From contig NZ_CP036281.1 of the NCBI RefSeq assembly GCF_007750395.1, positions 1,513,001-1,577,000 on the forward strand: DNA of 64,000 bases, in the 5' to 3' direction. A model generated the notes under the pieces. That model ran no database searches. It was not told the origin of the DNA and saw nothing but the letters and a program-made list of their open reading frames with translations. The position numbers and the translations under genes are program-made. Positions 45,848 to 54,600 of the stretch are shown piece by piece (the stretch's first letter is position 1; the number at the start of each line of letters is the position of its first letter). Source of the DNA: Polystyrenella longa. Lineage in GTDB: Bacteria > Planctomycetota > Planctomycetia > Planctomycetales > Planctomycetaceae.

Positions 45848-46822
45848 TCATTTAATTTTCTTGTTTACCAGAGCACTCCAGCGAACGGAACGTTCCAGTG
45901 CATCGGTAACCGGACGGATGATGGATGTCCAGTCATTTGTTTTTGAAAGCAGGTCGACGGCACCCTGTTCGATGCAGGCGACGATGTTTTCGGTGTTGGC
46001 GTTGCCAGTCAACATAATGACCTGAACTACCGGATTTAATTTTTTGAGTTTAGGAATCAAATCGATTCCAGTTCGGCCACCTTCCATATTGATGTCACAG
46101 ATGGCGATAAAGTACATCTGCTTGCCCATCATTTCGAGGGCTTCCTCGGCGGTGGTGGCACAGTGGCAGCAGATACCGATTTTACCGAGCCAGAACTGAA
46201 CCAGTCGACCAATCGTAGGATCGTCGTCGATGACCAGGATTCGAGCATCGGGTGGAGTACGACGGTCAGAAGCCTTCGGCATTGCTGTCGCATTCACGGC
46301 AGGTTGTGCTGCTGGCACGGGAGTCGAAGGAGTAGGGGTGGGAGTTGCCACAGGCTCAACGGACGCTGCCGCTTCAGGTGCCGGAGCAGTTGCTACACCT
46401 TGTCCATCTGGTCCCCAGATTTCATGTAATCGAGCGACGAAACCTTCGATGTTTGTCTCTTCAGATTCCATGGGTTCGGAGCACATCTCTCGAAGTTTGT
46501 CAAACGATTTCAGCAGTATGTCGATAATCGCAGGAGACGAAGTGAGTTGTTCGTCACGCAGGGCGTCCAGCACGTTTTCGATAGCGTGAGCCATCTTGCC
46601 GATTTTATTCAAACCGATAAAACCGGAGTCACCTTTGATTGTATGTGCGGAACGAAAAACTTTGTTAACGACAGCGTTATCTAGTTTCTCACCGTTCTCT
46701 TCAAGGATGAGGAGATCGGACTCGATCTGGTCGAGAAGATCCATCGCGTTTTCTACGAACATTTCGTATAGCTGAGGATCGTTCTCAAGTTCGATATCCT
46801 GATCGAAATTCAAATCGGACAT
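45848..46822 (-). CDS. Hpt domain - response regulator hybrid
   Basis: This 324-residue protein has an Hpt domain (~10-120) with phosphorylatable His60 in RSAHTIKGDSGFIGL. A Pro/Ala/Thr-rich linker (~135-190: PTPTPSTPVPAAQP) follows, then a REC domain (~195-315) with IDDD, the acceptor Asp in AICDINMEGG, a Thr in MLTG and Lys in LLSKTND. No kinase or output domain is present, so it should relay phosphate or act as a sink. It lies downstream of CheY and CheX, all on the minus strand, with 205 and 123 bases between genes. Confidence 0.92.
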   Translation of the reverse strand: MSDLNFDQDIELENDPQLYEMFVENAMDLLDQIESDLLILEENGEKLDNAVVNKVFRSAHTIKGDSGFIGLNKIGKMAHAIENVLDALRDEQLTSSPAIIDILLKSFDKLREMCSEPMESEETNIEGFVARLHEIWGPDGQGVATAPAPEAAASVEPVATPTPTPSTPVPAAQPAVNATAMPKASDRRTPPDARILVIDDDPTIGRLVQFWLGKIGICCHCATTAEEALEMMGKQMYFIAICDINMEGGRTGIDLIPKLKKLNPVVQVIMLTGNANTENIVACIEQGAVDLLSKTNDWTSIIRPVTDALERSVRWSALVNKKIK

Positions 46823-47028
46823 AAAGTCACCTAAAAGTTAACTTGAAAAAGGGAGCGCCTCTGTAGGCTGTGGATGTGTGTCAAAGCGGAAAAACTATAA
46901 TGCCAATATCTCTGATAAAAATCAGTCGTTCTAACCGACTTCCGTCCTGATTAATAATCGGGGGAGGGAAAGGTGTTCGGTTCGAAGTCCATACTCCAAC
47001 TTATTTCTGACCTGGGTTACTCAGGAAT

Positions 47029-47394
47029 TCAGACTGTTGTCTTGATCCACTTGGAGAGTTTTTCTCGCAGAGCAACTGGGGTGAACGGTTTGACGAGATA
47101 GTCAGAAACACCGTGCTGAATGGCTTCCATGACTTTTCCTCGTGACCCTTCTGTGGTGATCATGATAACGGGAACCGTCTTATTCGTTTTGCGAATTTCC
47201 TGAAGCAGTTCCAGGCCAGACATGTTCGGCATGTTCCAGTCGCTGAAGACCACGTCAACTTCATTTGCATTAAAAACTTCGACACCGACTTTGCCATCTT
47301 CCGCTTCCAGGATGTTTTCAATTCCCAGAGCTTTTAATGTTTTTTTGGCGACCATGCGGGTCATTTCTGAATCATCGACAATCAGTACGTTCAT
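47029..47394 (-). CDS. CheY-like single-domain response regulator
   Basis: This 121-residue REC-only protein has the acidic pair D7-D8, phospho-acceptor D52 (FSDWNMPNMSG), T80 in ITTEG and K102 in LVKPFTP. This is the full CheY set. It has no output domain. In chemotaxis, CheY-P binds the flagellar switch and is dephosphorylated by CheX/CheC/CheZ; a CheX gene lies just upstream. No flagellar gene or CheA is near. Confidence 0.95.
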   Translation of the reverse strand: MNVLIVDDSEMTRMVAKKTLKALGIENILEAEDGKVGVEVFNANEVDVVFSDWNMPNMSGLELLQEIRKTNKTVPVIMITTEGSRGKVMEAIQHGVSDYLVKPFTPVALREKLSKWIKTTV

Positions 47395-47517
47395 GGGAAA
47401 AGTCCTCTGTGTAAAGAATCATCCAATAGATGAAAGAAGGTGGGTTCGTATATGGAGTAATAGATTGAACAGTTGTATTAGTTGCCAGGACCTGAATTTG
47501 ATCGGTTCGGCGAGTGG

Positions 47518-48003
47518 TTAGGATCGTTCGACGAATCCGAATGCGAGCATGAAAGGGCCGACTTCGGAGTCGAACGTTGCCAGCATTGGTTGAGCGTTCG
47601 AAGGAAACTCAACATTATGTGAAGGTCCGTGAATAATGTTCGGCAGACCCATTTCGAGTTCCATCGAAGTCAGTTTGTCTTTGGCACTTCCAGCAATCAC
47701 ATTGGCGAATTCACCGACAGTGTCACAAACCAAAGGGGTGATATCGCTGACTTCCATGTCCAGCATCCGATGGACCGTTTCATAGGCAGTCGTTGCGGGA
47801 AAACTGAGACAGAAAGAACCAGCCGATTTTCCAGACAGGCCAATGATGGCAGTGATGTCATAAAAGCTAGTGTCTGGTTTTTTAAGCCCCAGCCCCGTGC
47901 GAGTAATCGTGCTGTCCAGCATCATTCCGAAGGTGTCTATCGTGGCTGAAATAATCGGATTGACGATCTGGGACGTCATACTGGCTGAAACGGCTGCTTT
48001 CAT
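47518..48003 (-). CDS. cheX: CheX-like CheY phosphatase
   Basis: This 161-residue protein has the CheX/CheC catalytic-type motif VGEFANVIAGSAKDKL (E-x2-N, one copy as in CheX). Hydrophobic beta-strands at the ends (TAIIGLSGKSAGSFCLSF, FMLAFGFVE) form the dimer sheet. CheX dephosphorylates CheY-P. It is the first gene of the minus-strand signalling set. The ATG lies 700 bases from the divergent HD-GYP gene. Confidence 0.88.
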   Translation of the reverse strand: MKAAVSASMTSQIVNPIISATIDTFGMMLDSTITRTGLGLKKPDTSFYDITAIIGLSGKSAGSFCLSFPATTAYETVHRMLDMEVSDITPLVCDTVGEFANVIAGSAKDKLTSMELEMGLPNIIHGPSHNVEFPSNAQPMLATFDSEVGPFMLAFGFVERS

Positions 48004-48703
48004 GTTGCACCTGTATTATGTAGTTAAAGGTCGTATTCTCCCTGTACCTTAGGTTTCCGAAAAACATCATGTCGGAAAAAATCTCGCACAGAGAGGTGCA
48101 ACACTCGCATCACCAGGCAGTTGTTGAGTGTTATGCCGGTTTCGCAGATTCTAGCAGAAGGATTCACCTCACCAGAAGCGGGTCGCCGCTGAAAGATTTA
48201 TGGACTGAGCTTTCCTGCTGTGAAATGATTTCTACTTATTAAGTGCAACCCAGTTAAATAGGTAAGTGTTTGACGATGTTCACGAGTTGGTTACAGGTGC
48301 TGTTATTAAAGGGTTTGTAGAGTGTTCTTTCTTAGGAGAAGGCAGCTCTAAGGGATATCACTGATTTTCTAAATAGGGAAAGTTCAACAGGAATATTGGA
48401 TGTGGATGTCCGTGAGGCGAATCTGAGATTCAGTTGTAATGGTTATGCTGCTTCTGCTTGGAATTGGCTAAGACAGGAGCGGAATAGTTTTAGGGATGTG
48501 GAAAATAAACATCACTGTTTCGAATCGAACCTAAGATTGAAAAAGATAATGATTTCTTGGGACGCGCTACAGAATGTTGATATTCAGGCCCCGGGAATAA
48601 TCGGTTTCAAAGCTAAGGGCAAGTTTTGAAGCCATCCAACGGCTCTTTAAATTCGCACTAACTGATCTGAATCAGTACTGAGACCCCTTAATTGGAAAAT
48701 AAA
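48004..48703. other. Divergent intergenic region of the signalling cluster
   Basis: About 700 bases lie between the CheX gene and the HD-GYP gene. A 77-codon frame (48396-48629) starts well inside and has no resemblance to known proteins. The stretch is AT-rich around 48240-48400. It should hold promoters for both directions; none was confidently placed. Confidence 0.4.
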
Positions 48704-50053
48704 ATGTCCCTGGACGTTGTTAATAAGCAAAAGACTTCAACAGCAGTTGAAACTGAATCGCCGGCGCGAACGACGTTATCGATCGATGAGTTAATCATCG
48801 GTCGCCGGACGCACTCGCCCATTTATGACGTCAAAGGAGTTCTTCTGCTGGCCGACAATCAGGTAATTACTTCAGAAATCAAAGCTAATCTGAAAAATCG
48901 AGCCGAAGGTGGCCGGATCCAGATGGATGAAAGTGATTTATCGAAGGTGACATTGCGCAATGTGGAAGTGAAGCAAGTCGCCAAGTTTCAAGTTGATGAA
49001 ACTCTGAGTCGTAAAATCGACATGATTCTCGATAACGGGTTAATGGGTGTCAAAAACACGGGGCCCTCTTTCAGCCAGTCAGTCGTTCAACATGGTCGTG
49101 ATGGATACGATGAAGAACAGACTGAGAGATTAGCTGAACAACACGCAGAGAATGGCAAAGTTCTTGAAGAACTATTAACGGAAGCAACCAATGGGAAACT
49201 GACCGACTGCGATGCTGTGGCGGGAATGGCGACTCTATACCTGAAAGAAATGTCGGTCGATACGGACAACGTACTAACATCGGCAATGGGAAGTCATACC
49301 CCCGACGATATTGCAGCCAATTCATTGGAGTCCGCTCTATTGGCGATGGCACTTGGTATCGAAATGGATTTTGATGCAGAGAACATCAAGAACCTGGGGA
49401 TTGCTGGGTTGACCCACGACTGGGGAATGGTTCACGTTCCAGAAGAACTACGGAACGCCACCCATCAACTGCCACGAATAGATCGATTGCAAATCGAAAA
49501 ACATCCCATCTATTCAATGGAAATGCTGCAAGCCATTCCGACAGTTCCCAAAATTGTGCCTCTCATCGTGTACCAGGTGCATGAAAAATATAACGGTGGT
49601 GGATATCCGCGAGGCAGAAAGGGGAATTCGATTCCGATCTTTGCAAGAATCATTGCTGTTGCCGATATCTTTATAAGTTTGACTTCCCCCCGCCCGTGGA
49701 GAAAAGCGGTCACCCGGTATGGGGCTATGGAATGCATGTTACATCTTTCCCGGGAACGATCCCTGGACCCGGATGTCATGCGGGCATTGCTCCGGATTCA
49801 GTCTCTCTTTCCAATTGGATCGTTCATTACGCTCAGTAATGGTAGTGTTGCGAGAGTGATTCGAGCGAACCGTAAAGACTATACCAAACCAATCGTACAA
49901 ATTATTCAAAACGCGGACGGTTCGACACCGGATGCACAGGACGATGATGCGATTATCGACCTGACAGATACAGAGTTAAAAGTAGAACAGGCACTGCCTA
50001 CGCCAGGGGTAGATGAAATCCCGTTTTCAACGGATCTGTTTAGCGAAGTTTAA
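48704..50053 (+). CDS. HD-GYP domain protein (c-di-GMP phosphodiesterase-like), variant motif
   Basis: This is a 449-residue protein from ATG 48704. The first ~125 residues are an uncharacterised N-domain. The HD-GYP core (~190-385) has H238-D239 in GLTHDWGMVHVPEEL, the later His in EKHPIYSMEML, VHEKYNGGGYPRGRKG and FARIIAVADIF. Compared with consensus, the Lys of HDIGK is Met, the first His of HHE is Val and DGxGYP reads NGGGYP. Metal binding may be altered, so activity is uncertain; it could be a c-di-GMP sensor. Residues ~385-435 form a small beta domain (GSFITLSNGSVARVIRAN), as often seen after HD-GYP. PilZ follows. Confidence 0.88.
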   Translation: MSLDVVNKQKTSTAVETESPARTTLSIDELIIGRRTHSPIYDVKGVLLLADNQVITSEIKANLKNRAEGGRIQMDESDLSKVTLRNVEVKQVAKFQVDETLSRKIDMILDNGLMGVKNTGPSFSQSVVQHGRDGYDEEQTERLAEQHAENGKVLEELLTEATNGKLTDCDAVAGMATLYLKEMSVDTDNVLTSAMGSHTPDDIAANSLESALLAMALGIEMDFDAENIKNLGIAGLTHDWGMVHVPEELRNATHQLPRIDRLQIEKHPIYSMEMLQAIPTVPKIVPLIVYQVHEKYNGGGYPRGRKGNSIPIFARIIAVADIFISLTSPRPWRKAVTRYGAMECMLHLSRERSLDPDVMRALLRIQSLFPIGSFITLSNGSVARVIRANRKDYTKPIVQIIQNADGSTPDAQDDDAIIDLTDTELKVEQALPTPGVDEIPFSTDLFSEV

Positions 50054-50201
50054 ATTGCTTTTCGTTTCAAGTGGTAATGAACTTGGCTGGCCGTATGAAC
50101 TGAAGATGATGTTCTTGTTTCCTGTTAATCAACTGGATTCGGGACACCACTCCCGATAACAAGAACGAAAACTGATGTTTTTTTGATGAGGTCTCTTGGA
50201 C

Positions 50202-50603
50202 ATGACTATGACAAAAAAGGCTGACAAGCAGGAAAAAGCTGCAGAAGAAGTTCTATCGATCCTGGATCGTTGGGATGCCAGAATGCAGGGGCATCACAAT
50301 CAGAAGCGGCAGTACTCTCGCAATCCTTATCGGACCAAGATGACGGTCTTTATTCCTCAATCGGATGGAATGGTGGGAGAGTCGTCAGAAAGTACCAGCT
50401 TCACGGTCTGGTCTCGCAATATCTCCCAGGGAGGCGTCTCGTTTATCTATCCGGGACAGCTTCAGCATGGGAAATATTTAATGTGCCTTGATCCCGAAAA
50501 ATCGGGGAGCCTCTGGTTTCTCGTCGAGATTGTCCGGTCTCGTCAGGTACATAATGAGTTCTATGAATTCGGAGCGAAAATGCTCGAACGAGCCTCGATC
50601 TAA
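50202..50603 (+). CDS. PilZ-domain protein
   Basis: This 133-residue protein has an N-terminal helix rich in Lys/Glu/Ala. The PilZ c-di-GMP motif follows: Arg-rich RQYSRNPYRTKMTVFI, then SRNISQGGVSFIYPG (N-x-S-x-x-G). PilZ proteins bind c-di-GMP and act on partners. ATG 50202 is used; an ATG two codons later is possible. It is downstream of the HD-GYP gene by ~150 bases and closed by a strong terminator, so the two probably share c-di-GMP signalling. Confidence 0.87.
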   Translation: MTMTKKADKQEKAAEEVLSILDRWDARMQGHHNQKRQYSRNPYRTKMTVFIPQSDGMVGESSESTSFTVWSRNISQGGVSFIYPGQLQHGKYLMCLDPEKSGSLWFLVEIVRSRQVHNEFYEFGAKMLERASI

Positions 50604-50645
50604 CGAGCCAGTATACCGAATCAATTTCGGAAAAGCCTAATTATC

Positions 50646-50691
50646 AAAACAGAACAGCCAGCCTCTCGAAGGTAAGGCTGTTCTGTTTTTT
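50646..50691 (+). terminator. Rho-independent terminator after the PilZ gene
   Basis: AAAACAGAACAGCC pairs perfectly with GGCTGTTCTGTTTT, followed by more Ts. It ends the HD-GYP/PilZ transcript. Confidence 0.92.
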
Positions 50692-50849
50692 ATGGTTGGT
50701 TCTCACTGGTCGAGTTGTTTCTTGTGGCCCGTATTGCGTTCTGATACGTTGAATGCAGACTTTCAGGAAGAGAGTCTAGGTCATGAAGGAGCCTCACACC
50801 AAGATTCACCAAGGGGAGTCCCCCGAAGCTTCCTTGCCGGAGAAAAATT

Positions 50850-51938
50850 ATGCGGTTATTAGTTTGTATGCTGGTTTGCTTGACAGGAATGATGATGGGA
50901 ATGGAAAGAGGAGAGGCCAGCGAGGCCAATCGAGAGATGATGTACCTGTCTATCGGCGGGGAAAATCGAATTGCTCTTTGGAATGTCGATCCGGAAACAG
51001 GACTCGCTTCTGAAGTCGGTTCTGTAAATACAGGCGGAGCTCCTGGAGCCTTGACGTTCAACCCGAAGCAGGACCGGCTCTATGCAGCAGTTCGATCCAC
51101 CGGAGAAGTGGTAACCTATGAAGTTAATGGATCAAACGGAGGCTTGAAGGAACTGGGCCGAACTCCTGTTCTGGCTAACCCGGTTTACATCGCGACGGAC
51201 CGGAATGGCAAGTTTCTGTTAACTGCCTATTACGGAGAAGCCAAAGCGGCTGTGTACAGAATAGATGAAGAGGGAGTCGTCGTAGCAGATGCTGTTTCCA
51301 CAGTAGAGTCTACCCGACACCCTCATAGCATTGATGTCGATCTTGCAAACCAGAATGTGTACATCCCTAATACAGGAGCGGATCTCATTCAACAGTTTCG
51401 GTTTAATAGTGATTCGGGTGAACTGACTCCACTCGAACCGGAAAATGTGAAGACGGCGGAAAAATCAGGCGGACGCCATTTCGTTTTTGCTCCGTCTAAT
51501 AAACATGTTTATTTTGTGAATGAACACAATTGCCACGTCGATGTTTTTGAACGCGACCAAACTACAGGAGCATTGACTCAGATTCAGACGATCAGCACCT
51601 TACCGGAAGGGTACACAGAGAAGAGTTTCTGTGCGGATATCGAAATCACTCTTGATGGGAAATATATCTACGCCAGCAACCGAGGTCACGACAGCTTGGC
51701 GATGTACTCGGTTGATCAAGCGACCGGTAAGTTAACCAGCCTGGGGCAGATTCCCACAGAAGCCTGGCCACGAGAATTCGGTCTCGATCCTCAAGGCAAG
51801 TTCGTTTATTCCGCTGGGCAGAACTCTCATAAACTAGCCGCCTATCGGATTGATCCGGAGACCGGCATCCTGGCTCCATTCGCCACCTATCCCGTCGGCC
51901 AGAGCCCTGCCTGGGTGTTGATCAAAAATCTCGATTAA
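50850..51938 (+). CDS. Secreted lactonase-family beta-propeller (6-phosphogluconolactonase type)
   Basis: This 362-residue protein has a signal peptide (1-~24). A 7-bladed propeller of the lactonase/YkgB/Pgl type follows: MYLSIGGENRIALWNVDPETG, NPKQDRLYAAVRSTGEV, HPHSIDVDLANQNVYIPNTG, ISTLPEGYTEKSFCADIEIT, YASNRGHDSLAMYSVDQATG and GQNSHKLAAYRIDPETGIL. The cytosolic Pgl hydrolyses 6-phosphogluconolactone, but this copy is exported, so a different lactone or sugar is likelier. The ATG has GGAG 8 bases upstream. A terminator follows the gene. Confidence 0.88.
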   Translation: MRLLVCMLVCLTGMMMGMERGEASEANREMMYLSIGGENRIALWNVDPETGLASEVGSVNTGGAPGALTFNPKQDRLYAAVRSTGEVVTYEVNGSNGGLKELGRTPVLANPVYIATDRNGKFLLTAYYGEAKAAVYRIDEEGVVVADAVSTVESTRHPHSIDVDLANQNVYIPNTGADLIQQFRFNSDSGELTPLEPENVKTAEKSGGRHFVFAPSNKHVYFVNEHNCHVDVFERDQTTGALTQIQTISTLPEGYTEKSFCADIEITLDGKYIYASNRGHDSLAMYSVDQATGKLTSLGQIPTEAWPREFGLDPQGKFVYSAGQNSHKLAAYRIDPETGILAPFATYPVGQSPAWVLIKNLD

Positions 51939-51981
51939 CATTGGCCCAATTGATTCGTCCATTTAATAGCAGTCCAAATGA

Positions 51982-52015
51982 AAAGCCTCTCACTGACCAT
52001 TTCAGGGAGAGGCTT
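51982..52015 (+). terminator. Hairpin after the lactonase gene
   Basis: AAAGCCTCTC and GAGAGGCTTT form a perfect 10-bp stem. The T-run is short (GTTCATTT), so termination is likely but moderate. Confidence 0.7.
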
Positions 52016-52056
52016 TGTTCATTTATGACATTAATCAGTCAGTCTTTTCAACTGAT

Positions 52057-52144
52057 TAGATCCTGTCCAGGATAAGTGTGGCGGCTATCGGTCCCGAAAA
52101 GCCCTTAAATACAGCAGGCTACGCCGCCAGAACACGCTACGGTT
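52057..52144 (+). repeat. ~90-bp dispersed repeat, copy 2 (3' of the Trx-CAP gene)
   Basis: It matches the reverse complement of 5146-5234. On the minus strand it follows the Trx-CAP gene stop (52159) by 14 bases, the same orientation relative to its gene as copy 1. Arms TGGCGGC and GCCGCCA (52079-52129) pair perfectly. It sits between two convergent genes. Confidence 0.85.
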
Positions 52145-52158
52145 TTCTGGAATGCGCT

Positions 52159-53070
52159 CTAGTCGGCGAAGACGCCCGTGGCATACCAGGTACCATTCGA
52201 TCCCTGAACCATGTCATAGCCGTAGTAGCGGTGTTGTTTACGCATCGCGTTCCAGTGCCCGGCGGAACTGCGCCAGGTCCCGATGCAATCGTTGGCGATG
52301 TCGAGCAGAGTGTATCCATTACCACCTACGGCAACTTCCGTGGAGAGTCCACCGACGGTGCTGTTGATCTGATGAAAACGAGCCGTCCAGTTATGGTGAC
52401 CGACCTGGCTCAAACGGGCCATCGTCGAAGAGTTCACATTGGACATGTGCATCAGGTATTGGTGAGGAGTCGAGTTCACCGACTGGGGACGCTCCGGGTG
52501 CCGTTTGAGAGCATAAATGAGAGTCCGTTGAGTAATAGTTCCCTCTGGCAATGTTACCAAAGTATGGAGTTCATCGACGGAGCAATCGCGTCCATGGTTA
52601 AAGGGGAGCGCCGAGACCAGTTGACCGTACTGGGGTGATTTCTCATCCGACAAATCAAGAATGGCGATTCCGGCTTGCTTGTACATGTAGTTGAACGAAG
52701 CGTGCCAGAGTAAGGTCTGTTTTTCGCCCGGCACGGTGGCATCAAGCGGAAGAACAGCCCGGACGAAGTTCTCCAGATGCTCTTGTGTCTGAGGACTGGC
52801 TAGAACGCTTTCTTCGAATTCGGCTTGGGCAGTAGCGTCGTTGAGTTCGAAAGAAATCAGCAATTGCTGGTTTGTATCACGGGCCTCTTTGTAGGCGTCG
52901 CCGTAATCGGTGAACCAGTCGAGATCGCCAATTTGACGAAACTCGCTAGAGGGTTCAATCCGTTCCGCTTTCGTCGGAGATTCGACTGCAGCGGAGAGCA
53001 GGGAAGTCGACGCGATTAGCGCCACGGTTGACTGTAAGAGGAAGCAAAAGCAGAACTGGGGGCGAATCAT
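52159..53070 (-). CDS. Secreted thioredoxin-fold plus CAP/SCP-domain protein
   Basis: This 303-residue protein starts at ATG 53070, which has AAAGGATT 7 bases upstream and opens a clean signal peptide (MIRPQFCFCFLLQSTVALIA). An upstream ATG (53217) would add 49 residues of non-signal-like sequence and is rejected. Residues ~50-160 form a thioredoxin-like fold (YKEARDTNQQLLISFELNDA) without a CxxC active site. Residues ~200-303 match a CAP/SCP-PR1 domain: MARLSQVGHHNWTARF, then CIGTWRSSAGHWNAMRKQHR and GYDMVQGSNGTWYATGVFAD. The combination suggests a secreted or periplasmic binding role; function is unknown. Confidence 0.75.
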   Translation of the reverse strand: MIRPQFCFCFLLQSTVALIASTSLLSAAVESPTKAERIEPSSEFRQIGDLDWFTDYGDAYKEARDTNQQLLISFELNDATAQAEFEESVLASPQTQEHLENFVRAVLPLDATVPGEKQTLLWHASFNYMYKQAGIAILDLSDEKSPQYGQLVSALPFNHGRDCSVDELHTLVTLPEGTITQRTLIYALKRHPERPQSVNSTPHQYLMHMSNVNSSTMARLSQVGHHNWTARFHQINSTVGGLSTEVAVGGNGYTLLDIANDCIGTWRSSAGHWNAMRKQHRYYGYDMVQGSNGTWYATGVFAD

Positions 53071-53517
53071 CAGGAAATCCTTTAAATGCGTTGACCCGGA
53101 TTCTGTCCTATCAAGGTACGGTCCCTGATCGAATGGACTATTTTCCGAGTGGGGGGAAGCATGATTCCAGCGGTATCTGGCTGTCATCGAAACCATCAGG
53201 AAAAATTCGCGCCGCACAGAGTGCGTGGAACGATTCGGAGGATCGACGTTGGCTGGTCAGGAATCGAATGAGGCGACAGCATCCTTGCTGACTATAAATC
53301 GCTCTGCGGAGGGCGAGCGTGTCGACCAGTGGATGGCGACATCGGGTATGGGAAGCCGGAAAGCTTCCGCATAGAAAAGGGCGCCATTAGGACCTCTAAC
53401 CGAACCCAGCTAATCGGGAGGTGTATGGCGTGCAGCAGTTAAGAAGAGCCATCTTGCCCTTCACACTGCGCGCAGCACGAATCGTCTGCACGCAGTCACT
53501 GTAGATAACAGCAAACT
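53071..53517. other. Intergenic region upstream of the Trx-CAP gene
   Basis: These 450 bases between the Trx-CAP start and the small basic gene stop hold the hairpins GGAAGC/GCTTCC near 53351 and a long one at 53465-53496 (listed). No other ORF is convincing. Confidence 0.4.
53465..53496 (-). other. Strong hairpin 3' of the 35-residue basic gene
   Basis: ACTGCG-C-GCAG pairs with CTGC-A-CGCAGT, giving 10 bp with one internal mismatch and a 10-base loop, 22 bases after the stop codon. There is no U-run, so it may protect the mRNA 3' end. Confidence 0.45.
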
Positions 53518-53625
53518 CTAGTGAGTCGTCAGTTTGATATGTGCGCGTTTGGCTTTACGGGCTTTGGCACTGGCAGGACGGCGTCCGTGGTTTGCTTTTT
53601 TCAGTTTTCGTTGTGTTTTAGCCAT
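53518..53625 (-). CDS. 35-residue highly basic protein, ribosomal-type composition
   Basis: This minus-strand frame of 35 codons starts at ATG 53625 with GAGGT 10 bases upstream. The peptide begins MAKTQRKLKKANHGRRPASA and ends with RAHIKLTTH; about 14 of 35 residues are Lys or Arg. There are no acidic residues at all. It resembles small RNA-binding ribosomal accessory proteins (the size of bTHX or bL36), but no specific family can be named. A hairpin follows its stop. Its short length means automated annotation often misses it. Confidence 0.72.
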   Translation of the reverse strand: MAKTQRKLKKANHGRRPASAKARKAKRAHIKLTTH

Positions 53626-53811
53626 CGGTGGATAACCTCAGAGGGGTTGTCGTGAGTGGTTCCGCGAGAAGCAGAACACCTATATTATTAAACATAGTCA
53701 ATAAATAATCGGATCGACATCCTAATGGATCGAACCCCTGATGAGAAGCCAATCAGTGAGAAAAATCTCTGAGATAACGCATGTGTAATGTCCGTGTGTA
53801 TAGTGTTCTGG

Positions 53812-54390
53812 CTATTCTTCAGGAGCAGGTGCCAGCGTAATGGTGCTTTGGGGGTTATCGGGGGATTTGAGTGCGATTCCGGACCACGTGCTTGATAGGG
53901 CAGAAAATACATAGTAAAAGTTGGCAGATTGTGCCGTGACATAGTCCTTCCCAATTATGACTTGGGCTTTTTCTGTTTCTGGGAAAGAGACTTTCTCCCA
54001 TTTCTGTGAGCGAGATCCAAAAGCGAATACGTCATTCCCTACCTGGCAGGCGCATACATCGGTTCCCATTACAGGAAAGGGGGGCAGGTTTTTCCTATTT
54101 ATCTTCAGGGAGATCCACTTCCCCGTTTCCAGAGAATAACCCCAAACCTCAGACCCATCAGGTGAGACGGCTGCTATGAGGTTTCGTCCTTGAATTGGTT
54201 GAATGTTCGAAATTGGATTTGGAGTCGTTTCGAATTGATCAATAGACCCAGGAGGAAGTCCTCCGGCACCAGAGCTCAAAGTACCGCCAGAATCTTGAGC
54301 CGAGATTGCTGTCACGCTCAGTCCGAGTAGAACTGCCAATACGAAACGGCTACTGGTCGTCAAAATCGTTGTGCCAATATGTTTTGACAT
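53812..54390 (-). CDS. Secreted protein of unknown function
   Basis: This 192-residue protein has a signal peptide (~1-31, ending AISAQ). A Gly/Ser/Pro-rich linker (GGTLSSGAGGLPPGSIDQFE) follows. A beta-rich remainder then shows repeating W-x-x-(V/I) style strands (GSEVWGYSLETGKWISLKIN, SRSQKWEKVSFPETEKAQV, LSSTWSGIALKSPDN) suggestive of about three propeller blades or a Kelch-like fragment. No named family is recognised. It is a single gene between the basic ORF and the sulfatase, all minus strand. Confidence 0.65.
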   Translation of the reverse strand: MSKHIGTTILTTSSRFVLAVLLGLSVTAISAQDSGGTLSSGAGGLPPGSIDQFETTPNPISNIQPIQGRNLIAAVSPDGSEVWGYSLETGKWISLKINRKNLPPFPVMGTDVCACQVGNDVFAFGSRSQKWEKVSFPETEKAQVIIGKDYVTAQSANFYYVFSALSSTWSGIALKSPDNPQSTITLAPAPEE

Positions 54391-54600
54391 GGTTGAAATC
54401 CCTGGAAAGCCCGCAGGGTTTATTGATGGAAAGTGTCAGCAGATGAAATTGGCCCAAAACCTAAATTGTTGGTGACATGTCCATTCTTGTAGGGTAATCG
54501 CGATACGCAAAAGAGGTGGCCTAAAAATTAGCATAATCGGTGGCCAGAATTACGCAAGAGAAATCCTGTGAAAACGACTTCCGGAATTACGTTCTCGAGG

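Noticed and set aside
48396-48629. 77-codon frame between the CheX and HD-GYP genes
   Set aside because: No Shine-Dalgarno, odd composition and no resemblance to any protein.
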